A stretch of DNA of 64,000 nucleotides from Lysobacter antibioticus (GCF_000731095.1 NZ_JMTZ01000021.1:1-64000), one strand, 5' to 3'. Positions 1 through 8,715 are shown, numbered from the stretch's first letter. Numbers and translations: made by a program. Notes: generated by a model from the letters alone, not told the origin.

Positions 1-1
1 T

Positions 2-56
<55 letters not shown>

Positions 57-122
57 TAGCCGACGATGCGGGGCGACAGCGATTGGTGCAGGGTGTTCAA
101 CCCCGACACAGCCGCCCAAAGC

Positions 123-152
123 AAAAGGACGCGGGCCTTGCGGCCCGCGTCC
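123..152 (-). terminator. Hairpin with 11-bp perfect stem
   Basis: GGACGCGGGCC pairs with GGCCCGCGTCC around a TTGC loop. Four A residues lie on the left, which on the minus strand form a short U tract. The shape fits a factor-independent terminator, possibly bidirectional, at the end of the gene beyond the left edge. No minus-strand gene is visible just to the right, so its client is uncertain. A second small hairpin (GGAGGC/GCCTCC) follows at 163-180. Confidence 0.5.
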
Positions 153-366
153 AGGAATAATTGGAGGCAATCCAGCCTCCGCCCGTCGTCCCTGATATGG
201 CCTCCTATACTCCGGATCAACCGTGACCGGTGTGTGACAAAAGTGGCGGATTCGGATGTCCGTGGAACGGGCGTCGACGGTCCGATATCCGCCGCCACGC
301 CGGTGTTCACCGGTAGTTCCCCTAAGGCTGTTAGCCTCGCGAGCTCCGTCCGGGACTCACTTCTCC

Positions 367-1338
367 ATGCCCAAGCCTCGTTGGCGCTTGATTCTCAACG
401 GCAAATCGGCCGGCGACGATGACTTGCGCGAGGCCGTGGTCGCGATACGCGAGCGCGGCATCGACCTGGACGTCCGCGTCACCTGGGAGGGCGGCGACGC
501 CGAGCGCTACGTGGCCGAAGCCATCGCCGACGGCGTCGATACCCTCATCGCGGCCGGCGGCGACGGCACCCTCAGCGAGGTCGCGACCACCTTGGCCCAT
601 CGCGACGAAGCTGCCGACGCGCTGCCCTCGCTCGGGCTGGTGCCGCTCGGCACCGCCAACGATTTCGCCAGCGCCGCGCTGATCCCGGCCGATCCGGCGC
701 AGGCGCTGGATCTGATCGCACGCCGGCCGCCGCAGCCGATCGACCTGATCCGTCTGGAAGCGCCCGACGGCGTGCACTGGGCCGCCAATCTCGCCAGCGG
801 CGGTTTCGGCACCCAGGTCACCATCGAGACCGACGCCGGCCTCAAGAAGATGCTCGGCGGCCTGGCCTATCTGGTCACCGGCATTTCCAAGCTCGGCCGT
901 ATCGAAACGATGCGCGCACGTATCCACGGCGAGGGATTCGAGTGGGAGGGCGACTTCATCGCCCTGGGTATCGGCAACGGCAAGCAGGCCGGCGGCGGCC
1001 AGGCCCTGTGCCCGGACGCGCTGATCGACGACGGCCTGCTCGATGTCACCGTCGTGCCCGACCTGTCCGGCGAAGTCGGGGCGACCGTGCGCACCCTGTT
1101 GACCGAAGGCAAGCATGCCGCGCTCGACCGCGTCGCCACCCGGGTGCAGTTGCGCTGGGTCGAGATCGAATCGGCGCGGGCGTTGACCCTCAACCTGGAC
1201 GGCGAACCGGTGTGCTCGCATCACTTCCGCATCGACTGCGTGGCCGGGCGGGTGCGCATGCACCTGCCGGTCGCCTGCCCGCTGCTGTCGGCCATGGCGC
1301 CGACCTTACAAGGATCGTCGCGGGCGGCCGCCGGCTGA
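367..1338 (+). CDS. YegS/diacylglycerol kinase family lipid kinase
   Basis: A 323-residue cytoplasmic enzyme predicted to phosphorylate a lipid such as diacylglycerol or phosphatidylglycerol with ATP. The nucleotide-binding GGDGT motif lies at residues 64-68 and the GTANDFA motif at about 95-101, both typical of the DAGK catalytic fold. The C-terminal half holds the usual beta-sandwich. The ATG at 367 was preferred to an in-frame start at 256, because [12 protein letters not shown] is where the family begins and the longer N-terminus looks like untranslated leader. It is a single gene just upstream of the trpE leader. The substrate cannot be read from the sequence. Confidence 0.85.
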   Translation: MPKPRWRLILNGKSAGDDDLREAVVAIRERGIDLDVRVTWEGGDAERYVAEAIADGVDTLIAAGGDGTLSEVATTLAHRDEAADALPSLGLVPLGTANDFASAALIPADPAQALDLIARRPPQPIDLIRLEAPDGVHWAANLASGGFGTQVTIETDAGLKKMLGGLAYLVTGISKLGRIETMRARIHGEGFEWEGDFIALGIGNGKQAGGGQALCPDALIDDGLLDVTVVPDLSGEVGATVRTLLTEGKHAALDRVATRVQLRWVEIESARALTLNLDGEPVCSHHFRIDCVAGRVRMHLPVACPLLSAMAPTLQGSSRAAAG

Positions 1339-1360
1339 GGCCGTCGCGCCGCGCCGATGA

Positions 1361-1379
1361 AGCGGCTACAGTAGCGGCC
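1361..1379 (+). promoter_or_regulatory. Promoter-like element shared by both trp units
   Basis: The stretch AGCGGCTACAGTAGCGGCC ends at the leader ATG. An almost identical AGCGGTTACAGTAGCCGC sits directly before the second trp leader (9120-9136). TACAGT (1367-1372) would be a good -10 hexamer and would put transcription start at or next to the ATG, making a leaderless message. No convincing TTGACA-like -35 is visible. That it is a promoter is an inference; the conservation is seen directly. Confidence 0.45.
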
Positions 1380-1523
1380 ATGAAAGCCTGGGCGAACCCG
1401 CATTTCCTTTGTGCCGACGTGGGTTGGCGATGGTGGCCGTCGGCCATCGTCGCTCCTGCCCACTCGTCCATGAAGGAACTGCCGCGTGATTTCGCACGAA
1501 CTCTTCCAGCAACAGGCCGCTAA
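1380..1523 (+). CDS. trpL: trp leader peptide upstream of trpE (47 aa)
   Basis: A 47-residue ORF with four Trp codons: one at residue 4 and three clustered as W16-R-W18-W19 (1425-1436). A run of Trp codons just before a Trp biosynthetic gene is the hallmark of ribosome-mediated attenuation. A hairpin (TGGCC-GTC-GGCCA, extendable by wobble pairs) overlaps and follows the WW codons. Unusually, the ORF does not stop before trpE but overlaps its first 38 nt, and no T-rich terminator lies between. This may mean translational rather than transcriptional control. Its twin at 9137-9280 has the same length, the same WRWW core and the same Gly-Arg ending. No Shine-Dalgarno is seen. Confidence 0.7.
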   Translation: MKAWANPHFLCADVGWRWWPSAIVAPAHSSMKELPRDFARTLPATGR

Positions 1524-2961
1524 CGGCTACACCCGTATTCCGGTCGTTCGCGAGGTCCTGTCCGACCTCGACACCCCCCTCTCGGTCTATCTCAAGCTCG
1601 CCGACGGCCCGCACACTTACCTGTTCGAGTCGGTCGAGGGCGGCGAACGTTTCGGCCGTTACTCGATCATCGGCCTGCCCGCGCAGCGCGTGTACGCCTT
1701 CGCCGGCCACACCTTGTTCGTCACCGAGCACGGCGAGCTGGTCGACAGCCGCGTCGTCGACGACCCCTTGGCCGAGGTCGAACGCCTGCGCACCGAATAC
1801 CAAGTACCCAAGATCGACGGCCTGCCGGGGTTCACCGGCGGCCTGGTCGGCTGGTTCGGTTTCGAGTGCATCCAGTACATCGAGCATCGTTTGACCGGAG
1901 ACAACAAGCCGGACGAGCTCGGCACCCCCGACATCCTGTTGATGCAGAGCGAGGAGATCGCGGTATTCGACAACCTCAAGGGTCGTCTGTACCTGATCGT
2001 CCACGCCGACCCGCGCGAGCCGCAGGCCTTCGCCCGCGCCAACCGCCGACTCGACCAGCTCGTGCACCGGCTGCGTATCGGCGGCGCGAGTTATCCGGAG
2101 ACGCTCGACCCGGCCGGGCTCGACGAAGGCGATTTCGTATCCGGTTTCACCCGCGAAGGTTTCATCGACGCGGTCGAGAAATCCAAGGAACTGATCCGCG
2201 CCGGCGACATCTTCCAAGTGGTGCTGTCGCAGCGCCTGAGCGTGCCGTTCAAGGCGCGGCCGGTCGACGTTTACCGCGCGCTGCGGGCCTTGAATCCGTC
2301 GCCGTACATGTATTTCCTCGATGTCGGCGGCACCCAGGTGGTCGGCTCGTCGCCGGAAATCCTGGTGCGCCTGCAGGACGGCGAGGTGACGGTGCGACCG
2401 ATCGCCGGTACCCGTCCGCGCGGCAAGACGGTCGAGGAAGACAATGCGCTCGAAGCCGAATTGCTGGCCGACCCGAAGGAACGTGCCGAGCACCTGATGC
2501 TGATCGACCTCGGCCGCAACGACGTCGGCCGCGTGTCCGAACCGGGCACGGTCGAAGTCGGCGAACAGTTCGTGATCGAGCGCTACAGCCACGTCATGCA
2601 CATCGTCAGCGAAGTCACCGGCCGTCTGAAGGCGGGCATGAGCTACATGGACGTGCTGCGCGCGACCTTCCCGGCCGGCACCGTCAGCGGCGCGCCGAAA
2701 ATCCGCGCGCTGGAAGTGATCCGCGAGCTCGAACCCATCAAGCGCAATGTCTATTCCGGCGCGGTCGGCTACATCGGCTGGCACGGCGACGCCGACACTG
2801 CCATCGCGATCCGCACCGCCGTGATCCAGGACGGCCGCCTGCACGTGCAGGCCGGCGCCGGCATCGTCTACGACTCCGACCCGCAGAAGGAATGGGAAGA
2901 GACGATGAACAAGGGCCGCGCCCTGTTCCGTGCCGTGGGCGAGGCTGCGCGCGGGTTGTAG
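1486..2961 (+). CDS. trpE: Anthranilate synthase component I
   Basis: A 491-residue large subunit that, with TrpG, makes anthranilate from chorismate and glutamine-derived ammonia, the first step of tryptophan synthesis. The chorismate-binding domain fills the C-terminal two thirds, with the conserved [20 protein letters not shown] and GAPKIRA segments. The N-terminal domain carries the Trp feedback site. The start is GTG at 1486, preceded by AAGGA eight bases upstream, giving [10 protein letters not shown]. It overlaps the leader peptide by 38 nt. trpE stands apart from trpGDC, which lies 6.6 kb downstream, as in other xanthomonads. Confidence 0.95.
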   Translation: MISHELFQQQAANGYTRIPVVREVLSDLDTPLSVYLKLADGPHTYLFESVEGGERFGRYSIIGLPAQRVYAFAGHTLFVTEHGELVDSRVVDDPLAEVERLRTEYQVPKIDGLPGFTGGLVGWFGFECIQYIEHRLTGDNKPDELGTPDILLMQSEEIAVFDNLKGRLYLIVHADPREPQAFARANRRLDQLVHRLRIGGASYPETLDPAGLDEGDFVSGFTREGFIDAVEKSKELIRAGDIFQVVLSQRLSVPFKARPVDVYRALRALNPSPYMYFLDVGGTQVVGSSPEILVRLQDGEVTVRPIAGTRPRGKTVEEDNALEAELLADPKERAEHLMLIDLGRNDVGRVSEPGTVEVGEQFVIERYSHVMHIVSEVTGRLKAGMSYMDVLRATFPAGTVSGAPKIRALEVIRELEPIKRNVYSGAVGYIGWHGDADTAIAIRTAVIQDGRLHVQAGAGIVYDSDPQKEWEETMNKGRALFRAVGEAARGL

Positions 2962-2979
2962 GAACCGCGCGAACCCGCC

Positions 2980-3725
2980 TTGGGGTAGGAGCGGCGCAAG
3001 CCGCGACCTGCGCCGGTCGGAGGGGTGCCAGGGTCGCAGCTTGCGCAGCTCCTACAAAGAGCTGCGCTGGCGCTTTCGTCGGTTAATGCCCGGTTGCCCG
3101 AATCCGCCTTGGGGTAGGAGCGGCGCAAGCCGCGAGCTGCGCCGGTTGGCGAGATGTCGCGGTCGCAGCTTACGCAGCTCCTACAAAGAGCTGCGCTGCC
3201 GTTGTCGTCGTTCATGCCGGGTCGCCCGAAACCGCTTTGGGGTGGGAGCGGCACAAGCCGCGACCTGCGCCGGTCGGCGAGATGGCGCGGTCGCAGCTTG
3301 CGCAGCTCCTACAAAGAGCTGCGCTGGCGCTTTCGTCGTTTATGCCCGGTCGCCCGAAACCGCTTTGGGGTAGGAGCGGCGCAAGCCGCGAGCTGCGCCG
3401 GTTGGCGAGATGTCGCGGTCGCAGCTTGCGCAGCTCCTACAAAGGGCTGCGCTGCTGTCGTCGTCGTTCATGCCCGGTCGCCCGAATCCGCTTTGGGGTA
3501 GGAGCGGCGCAAGCCGCGACCGCGCCGGTCGGCGAGATGTCGTGGTCGCAGCTTGCGTAGCTCTTACAAGAAGCTGCGCTGCCGTTGTCGTCGTTAACGC
3601 CCGGTCGCGCGAATCCGCTTTGGGGTAGGAGCGGCGCAAGCCGCGACCCGCGCCGGTCGGCGACATGTCGCGGTCGCAGCTTACGCAGCTCCTACAAAGA
3701 GCTGCGCTGGCGCTTTCGCAGGCCC
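2980..3725. repeat. Six tandem copies of a ~128-bp palindromic repeat
   Basis: Six units begin with TTGGGGTAGGAGCGG (TTGGGGTGGGAGCGG in copy three) at 2980, 3109, 3237, 3365, 3493 and 3620, a spacing of 127-129 bp. Each holds a left arm (TAGGAGCGGCGCAAGCCGCGA) and a nearly complementary right arm (TCGCAGCTTGCGCAGCTCCTA) about 30 bp apart, so each can fold into a long hairpin. The arms belong to a repeat family found at several other places in the window. Stops interrupt every frame that matters, so short ORFs here are not credible genes. Confidence 0.9.
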
Positions 3726-3741
3726 GACTGATCGAGCGGGC

Positions 3742-4038
3742 TCACACCACGCTGTAATGCTGCACCAGCGGCTCGAATTCGAGCAGGAAATCCAGGTCTT
3801 CGTCGTAGTACTTGGCTTGCAGCAGGTGCTCGCCAGCGAAGGCGCGGATCGCGGCTTCCGATTCCCAGTGGGTGACGGTCAGGAAATGAGTCACCTCGCC
3901 GTCTTCGCGCCGCAGGATCTGCACCTGCAGATTGCCGGGCACCGAACGGTAATCCGCCACTGCGCGCTGCTGTAGGAAGGCGGCGTAGGCATCGGCCTGC
4001 GAGGCGTGGGTACGGCCATGCCAGATGCGACAGATCAT
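3742..4038 (-). CDS. ABM-fold (antibiotic biosynthesis monooxygenase-like) protein
   Basis: A 98-residue single-domain protein of the dimeric alpha/beta-barrel (ferredoxin-like) superfamily. It starts MICRIWHGRT and contains the TVTHWESEAAIRAFAGE segment typical of these domains. Family members include heme-degrading enzymes, small monooxygenases and proteins of unknown role, so no substrate can be assigned. It has no signal peptide. It stands alone on the minus strand, between the tandem repeats and a divergent small secreted-protein gene. Confidence 0.7.
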   Translation of the reverse strand: MICRIWHGRTHASQADAYAAFLQQRAVADYRSVPGNLQVQILRREDGEVTHFLTVTHWESEAAIRAFAGEHLLQAKYYDEDLDFLLEFEPLVQHYSVV

Positions 4039-4355
4039 GGGGCGGCTCCTAAGGTCCGTGGCTTTCGCCGGTAACGGCGCGGCGGGACGTCACGCTTCGG
4101 CGTTCGTCTCGATCCTAGCGTGGGCGAGCCGCCGGTCACAGCCTCTCTCGTGTGGTTTCGGCATCCGTCCGCGGCGCATCCGACGACAGCCGCAGCGATG
4201 CCGCCGATGACGGCCGAATGCATCGGCCGCGCCACATTAAAAAAAGTTCATGCGGCGGAAAGCTCGCGGCGAGGCCCGGCGGCGCAACCTGTCTTCGCGA
4301 TGGGGACGCCCCCACCGGCAGGAATCCCAACCGAATCGTTTCCAGGAGCCCACTC
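4039..4355. other. Gene-free spacer between divergent genes
   Basis: This 317-bp gap separates the minus-strand ABM gene from the plus-strand small secreted protein. The only notable element is a short AT-rich patch at about 4235-4255 (CATTAAAAAAAGTTCATG), roughly 100 bp before the next ATG and possibly part of a promoter. CCAGGAG at 4342-4348 is the likely ribosome binding site. I see no conserved RNA or repeat. Confidence 0.5.
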
Positions 4356-4538
4356 ATGAACGTCCGCAATGCCCTGATCGCCGTCGCTCTCACCGCGTTC
4401 GCCGGTTCCGCGTTCGCCGCCGCGCCGGCGACGTCCGCTTCGAGCGCCGCCCCCGCCGCCAAGACCGTCAAGCACAAGCATCACCAGGCCAAGAAGGCGG
4501 CGAAGACCGCTTCCGCCGCGGCGCCCGCCGCCAACTGA
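4356..4538 (+). CDS. Small secreted Ala/Lys/His-rich protein
   Basis: Sixty residues: a clear signal peptide (MNVRNALIAVALTAFAGSAFA, cleavage after AFA) followed by a mature part of about 39 residues made almost only of Ala, Ser, Lys, His and Pro, with a KHKHHQAKKAAK core. The mature peptide would be strongly cationic and disordered in the periplasm. It has a good Shine-Dalgarno and a strong terminator 50 bp downstream, so it is probably a real single-gene transcript. Its function is unknown. It resembles small acid-shock-type proteins only in composition. Confidence 0.65.
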   Translation: MNVRNALIAVALTAFAGSAFAAAPATSASSAAPAAKTVKHKHHQAKKAAKTASAAAPAAN

Positions 4539-4588
4539 TCCTTCGCCCGCTCCCCCGAGCCCCACGCATCGTCGGCGTGGGTTCCATG

Positions 4589-4625
4589 CCCCGCCGGCTC
4601 GCGCCGGCGGGGTATCCTTTTTCTC
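4589..4625 (+). terminator. Rho-independent terminator
   Basis: A perfect 10-bp GC stem (CCCCGCCGGC/GCCGGCGGGG) with a TCGC loop, followed by TATCCTTTTTCTC. It ends the small secreted-protein gene and lies 38 bp before the response regulator gene. Confidence 0.85.
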
Positions 4626-4662
4626 TCCCGCCCCAGGCACCGCCCGCGATCCCGGAGTCGGC

Positions 4663-5337
4663 ATGCGCGTCCTGCTCGTCGAAGACGATCCCCACACCGC
4701 CGGCTTCATCGCCAAGGGGCTGCGCGAGGACGGTCATGCCGTCGACCACGCCGGCAACGGCAAGGACGGCCTGTTCCTGGCCACTACCGAGCGCTACGAC
4801 AGCATCGTGCTCGACCGCATGCTGCCCGGGCTCGACGGCCTGGTCGTGCTGCAAACCTTGCGCGGCGCCGGCAACCGCACGCCGGTGTTATTGCTGACCG
4901 CGCTGGGCGAGGTCGACCACCGTGTCGAAGGCCTGCGCGCCGGCGCCGACGACTACTTGGTCAAACCCTTCGCCTATGCCGAGCTCAGCGCGCGCCTGGA
5001 CAGCATCCTGCGCCGCGGCCAGGCCGGCGGCAGCGAACCCACCCGGCTGCGCGTGGCCGATCTCGAACTCGACCTGCTCAGCCGCGAGGCGCGTCGCGGC
5101 GGCAAACGCATCGAGCTGCAGCCGCGCGAATTCCGCCTGCTCGAGTACCTGATGCGCCAGGCCGAGCGGGTGGTGACGCGGACCATGTTGCTGGAAGCGG
5201 TCTGGGACTATCACTTCGACCCGCAGACCAACGTCATCGACGTGCACATCAGCCGCCTGCGCCAGAAGATCGACCAGGGCCACGCGCGGCCGCTGCTGCA
5301 CACCGTGCGCGGTGCGGGCTATCGGCTCGGCGCATGA
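4663..5337 (+). CDS. OmpR/PhoB-family response regulator
   Basis: A 224-residue two-component regulator. The receiver domain (1-115) has the acidic pair ED at 7-8, the phosphoacceptor Asp51 (VLDRMLPG), Thr79 and Lys101 (LVKPF). The C-terminal winged-helix DNA-binding domain spans about 130-223 and ends HTVRGAGYRLGA. It resembles the CopR/CusR and QseB groups, but the target genes cannot be inferred. The partner histidine kinase follows after a 97-bp gap that holds a short interspersed repeat, so the pair is probably still co-transcribed. Confidence 0.92.
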   Translation: MRVLLVEDDPHTAGFIAKGLREDGHAVDHAGNGKDGLFLATTERYDSIVLDRMLPGLDGLVVLQTLRGAGNRTPVLLLTALGEVDHRVEGLRAGADDYLVKPFAYAELSARLDSILRRGQAGGSEPTRLRVADLELDLLSREARRGGKRIELQPREFRLLEYLMRQAERVVTRTMLLEAVWDYHFDPQTNVIDVHISRLRQKIDQGHARPLLHTVRGAGYRLGA

Positions 5338-5375
5338 GCGCATTGCATACATTCGCGCCGAATCCTGGCGCCCTG

Positions 5376-5412
5376 AACTCCCCCCTTTGCAAAAGGGGAG
5401 CTGGGGGGATTT
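5376..5412. repeat. CCCCCTTT-type interspersed palindrome
   Basis: AACTCCCCCCTTTG and AAAAGGGGAGCTGGGGGGATT form an imperfect inverted repeat inside the gap between the response regulator and kinase genes. Two further copies, inverted to each other, flank the gap after trpD (11245-11380). The element extends an in-frame ORF upstream of the kinase, which makes a false long N-terminus. Confidence 0.7.
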
Positions 5413-5434
5413 ACGCTTCGTGCGGGCACGACAC

Positions 5435-6802
5435 ATGCGCATGAGCCCGCGCTCGACCAGCGCGCGCCTGGCATTGGCGGTGACCGCCTCGTTCCTGCTC
5501 GCCTTCGTGCTGCTCGGCATCGGCGTGCATTACGCGGTCTCGGCGATGCTGACCCAGGATGCGCGCGAGCTGGTGCGGGTGGACGCCGCCGGCCTGGTCG
5601 AGGTGTATCGCGACGAAGGCCGCGCCGCCTTGCTCGGCGAGTTGCGCGAACGCATCGCCACCGATGAAGACCCGGATGCGGTGTATGCGCTGACGGCCAC
5701 AGACGGCCGTGTCGTCGCCGGCGACTACCGCGACCTGCCCAGGCATCGCCAAGGCGCGCGCTGGATCGAGTTCACCGAACACGGCGCGGACGGCGACCTG
5801 CGGGTGGTCGCGCAACTGCAACGCTTGCCCGACGGCACCACTTTGCTGACCGGCACCCGCACCCGCAGCCAGGATCGTTTTCTCGCCCTGATGCTGCGCA
5901 CCGCGTTGGCGGCCTTGCTGGTGGCGGCCACCCTGGGCGCTCTGATCGGCTGGCTGACCTCGCGTTGGGTCTCGCGCCGGCTGCGTCACCTCGACGATAC
6001 CGCGGTGCGCGTGGGCAGTGGCGAGCTGGGCCTGCGCGCGGGGCTCGACGGCAGCGACGACGCTTTCGACCGGCTCGCGCGCCGCTTCAACGGCATGCTC
6101 GACCGCATCGAGGAATTGCTCGGCGGCGTGCGCCATGCGACCGACCATATCGCCCACGACCTGCGCACGCCGTTGACGCGCCTGCGCAACCGTCTCGAAG
6201 AGCTGCGCCGGCGCCAGGACGCGGGCGAAGCCGGTACTCAGCTCGACGCGGCGATCGGCGAAACCGACCAACTGCTGCACTCGTTCGGCGCCTTGCTGCG
6301 TCTGGCGCGGATCGAAGCACAGCCGCCGGTGCACGACGAGCCGGTATTGGATTTGTCGGAACTGGTGCGCGATGCGGTCGAGCTGTACACGCCGATCGCG
6401 GCCGAACGTGGCATCGCGCTCAGCGCGAACCTGGCCGGTTCGGGCGAGTCGCGCATGCGCGGCGATGCCGATCAGTTGTTCCAGATGTTGGTCAACCTGC
6501 TCGACAACGCGGTCAAGTACGCGCCCGCTGCCAGCGAGGTTGCGTTGAGCCTGCAGCGCGAGCGCCAGGCTCTGGTCGTGCGGATCGACGACCGCGGCCC
6601 CGGCATTCCCGAAGCCGACCGCGAGCGAGTGTTCGACCGGTTCCAGCGCATGGAATCGCATCGCGGCTCGCCCGGCACCGGCCTGGGGCTGAGCCTGGTG
6701 CGCGCGATCGTGCAGCGCCACGGCGGCCAGGTCGGTCTTGGCGACAACACGCCGGGATTGCGGGTCACGCTGGTGCTGCCGACCGAGCCGAGTGCTCGCT
6801 GA
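5435..6802 (+). CDS. Sensor histidine kinase
   Basis: A 455-residue inner-membrane kinase that should phosphorylate the preceding response regulator. An N-terminal membrane helix (LALAVTASFLLAFVLLGIGV) and a second one near 145-175 bracket a periplasmic sensor region of about 110 residues. Then come a HAMP linker, the HisKA helix with phosphoacceptor His241 (HIAHDLRTPLTRL) and the ATPase domain with N box (LLDNAVKYA), G1 (DRGPGIP) and G2 (GTGLGLSL). The ATG at 5435 was chosen because upstream in-frame sequence derives from the interspersed repeat. A second ATG at 5441 is possible. Confidence 0.9.
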   Translation: MRMSPRSTSARLALAVTASFLLAFVLLGIGVHYAVSAMLTQDARELVRVDAAGLVEVYRDEGRAALLGELRERIATDEDPDAVYALTATDGRVVAGDYRDLPRHRQGARWIEFTEHGADGDLRVVAQLQRLPDGTTLLTGTRTRSQDRFLALMLRTALAALLVAATLGALIGWLTSRWVSRRLRHLDDTAVRVGSGELGLRAGLDGSDDAFDRLARRFNGMLDRIEELLGGVRHATDHIAHDLRTPLTRLRNRLEELRRRQDAGEAGTQLDAAIGETDQLLHSFGALLRLARIEAQPPVHDEPVLDLSELVRDAVELYTPIAAERGIALSANLAGSGESRMRGDADQLFQMLVNLLDNAVKYAPAASEVALSLQRERQALVVRIDDRGPGIPEADRERVFDRFQRMESHRGSPGTGLGLSLVRAIVQRHGGQVGLGDNTPGLRVTLVLPTEPSAR

Positions 6803-6816
6803 CTGCCGCCGATAGC

Positions 6817-6850
6817 GTCTCCAGCGCGATGTCCGCATCGCGCTGGAGAC
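6817..6850. terminator. Bidirectional hairpin between convergent genes
   Basis: A perfect 15-bp stem (GTCTCCAGCGCGATG/CATCGCGCTGGAGAC) with a TCCG loop sits 14 bp after the kinase stop and 30 bp after the convergent GH71 stop. It has no long T tract but is well placed to end both transcripts. Confidence 0.7.
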
Positions 6851-6880
6851 GATCATGCAGCTAAGCGGCCGTCGCCGGGC

Positions 6881-8449
6881 TTACAGCGGACGCGCGCACT
6901 CGATGCTGCCGCCGGCGTAGTAGGTCATGTCCTGGTAGTCGACCGAGGCGTGCACCGGCGTTGCGCTGGTCAACGACTCGACCACTTGATTGCCGCGGCT
7001 CAGCTCGAACTGCGGCGTCGTGCCTGCGACCAGCGGCACCTTGAACGAGGTCATCCCGGCCGCGGCCGGCAAGGTCCGTAGATCGCTGCCCTGGCGGATG
7101 CTGAGCAGGCCGGGTTCGGTCAGGAACGCAAGCAATTCGACCTGGTTCTCGGCGACCGGCCCGAACGGAATCGTGAAAGGGCCGGCGGTCTGTTTGGCGG
7201 TGTCGTAGGGCGCGTCGGTCCGGTGTTTGCGATGGAAGTAGTACAAGGCATCGCGGGCGATCGGCGGTGCTTGGCCGGTCTTGAACCAGGTCGTGTAGTA
7301 GGCGAGCAAGTCGGTGACCGCGTAGCCGCGATCGCGCGAGGGGGCGACCTGGGTTTCGCCGTAGTCGTTCCAGGTGAGGATATTGACCATCTGCACATCG
7401 CTCTCGATGGCCTTCTCGAACAGCGCACGCAGGGTGACGCTGTTGGACGACTCCCAATGGCGCAGTTCGACCTTCTCGGCGCTCTTGCGCACGCGCATGT
7501 CCTGGAACGCGACCCGCGCCATCCAGTCCAGCCCGTATTTGCGCGCATCCACCGCTTCGCTGACGTTGGAGGCGGCCTGGCTGGCGGTCTTGCCTTCGAA
7601 GATCGAATAGCCGGCCATGGTCGCGCGCCACTCGGCCAGGTTCGGGATCGAGTTCATCGCCGTGCGCGACAGGAACATCGGATACCAGGCCGGCTCGACG
7701 CCTTGCGCGCGCAGCAGGTCGAGCAATTGTTGCCACCACAGGATCGGCTTGCCGCCGTCCTTGGCCGGCCGCTCCGGCGAGAACGTCGCCAGCGGCACGC
7801 GGCCGTCGGGCAAGCGAAACACCGAGGGATGGTCGATCACCGCCAGCAGGGTCTGCGCCAGTTCCTCCGGCGTGTCCTGCGCGCCCTTCGGGAAGCCGGG
7901 CGCGAGCAGGATGCGGAACTCCGGGTCGACCGCCTTGGCCGCGGCCAGCATGTCGCGCACGCGGTTGAAGCGGTCGTCGGAATGGGCCTGCCGGTACGAC
8001 ATTTCCAGGATGAAACCGTCCAACCCCATGGCGATGGCCTGGCGGATCTCGACCTCGAAGTTGAGCTGTTTCCAGTTCGGCTCCGGACGTTTCGGCATCG
8101 GCAGCGGGCGATCGCGCAGCAGTCCGCCGGTGCTGAGGTACTCCAGGTTGCCGCTGCTGGCGCCGGTCGGGCTGAGCCAGCGTTCGTACCAGTTCTTGCT
8201 GTCGAGCTCGTTGTGGGTCGAGAGCTGGAACGGCGGGAAGTACCAGGCGAACACTTTCTTGCCCGACGCGCGCAGGGCTTGCGGGCTCGGTTGTACGAAG
8301 GGATAACACAGCGCCGAGGCGGCGGCATCGCCGGGCGCCAGTAGCGGCGAGCGGATCCGGTCCGGGCCGCGCGCGATCGCGGCGGGGACGATGGCCAAGG
8401 CCGCCAGCAGAATCGCGCAGCGAAGTAACGAGGAACGTGGAGCGTGCAT
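6881..8449 (-). CDS. Secreted GH71-type endo-1,3-alpha-glucanase
   Basis: A 522-residue exported hydrolase. After a signal peptide (LLRCAILLAALAIVPAAIA) the catalytic domain begins VFAWYFPPF. It contains FILEMSYRQAHSDDR, AWYPMFLSRTAMNSIPNL and the NILTWNDYGET segment that typifies family 71 mutanases, which cut alpha-1,3-glucan in fungal walls and biofilms. The last ~110 residues form a beta-rich accessory domain. The ATG at 8449 is preferred over 8458 because GAAGG touches the latter but lies 9 nt before the former. It fits a lytic, fungus-attacking lifestyle. The exact linkage specificity is inferred from family. Confidence 0.8.
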   Translation of the reverse strand: MHAPRSSLLRCAILLAALAIVPAAIARGPDRIRSPLLAPGDAAASALCYPFVQPSPQALRASGKKVFAWYFPPFQLSTHNELDSKNWYERWLSPTGASSGNLEYLSTGGLLRDRPLPMPKRPEPNWKQLNFEVEIRQAIAMGLDGFILEMSYRQAHSDDRFNRVRDMLAAAKAVDPEFRILLAPGFPKGAQDTPEELAQTLLAVIDHPSVFRLPDGRVPLATFSPERPAKDGGKPILWWQQLLDLLRAQGVEPAWYPMFLSRTAMNSIPNLAEWRATMAGYSIFEGKTASQAASNVSEAVDARKYGLDWMARVAFQDMRVRKSAEKVELRHWESSNSVTLRALFEKAIESDVQMVNILTWNDYGETQVAPSRDRGYAVTDLLAYYTTWFKTGQAPPIARDALYYFHRKHRTDAPYDTAKQTAGPFTIPFGPVAENQVELLAFLTEPGLLSIRQGSDLRTLPAAAGMTSFKVPLVAGTTPQFELSRGNQVVESLTSATPVHASVDYQDMTYYAGGSIECARPL

Positions 8450-8715
8450 GACGTCCATCCTTCAGTAGGGATCGGGTTGCGGAGCGCAACGGAACTGCCG
8501 GAGCGATGCCGCGCAGAGCGGCCGGCGGAACTCACGCTATCGGTCGGCCCGGTCCGAGACTGCGTCGTTTCTTGCTATTGCCAACTGGCACACACTCGGG
8601 GCAGGGGCCGCGCATCTGTGGTCGCGAGTCGCGCAGACCGATGCGCGGTGCGATGGCGGTGCTCGGGCTATGCTGCGCGCTCGCGTGCCTTTCGCCGCGC
8701 TATCGAAGCCCAGGC

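Noticed and set aside
1424-1450. Fluoride riboswitch-like GGCGATGGTGG
   Set aside because: The match to the crcB motif stops after the first bases, the required pseudoknot partners are not found, and the bases are Trp codons of a leader peptide before trpE. No fluoride gene is nearby.
2930-3628. Several 70-150 codon ORFs inside the tandem repeats
   Set aside because: They are translations of the palindromic repeat in different frames (RSLRSSYKELR-type repeats) and have no independent support.
2980-3725. CRISPR-like array
   Set aside because: The repeating unit is 128 bp, with no short direct repeat separated by unique spacers and no cas genes. It is a tandem palindromic repeat.
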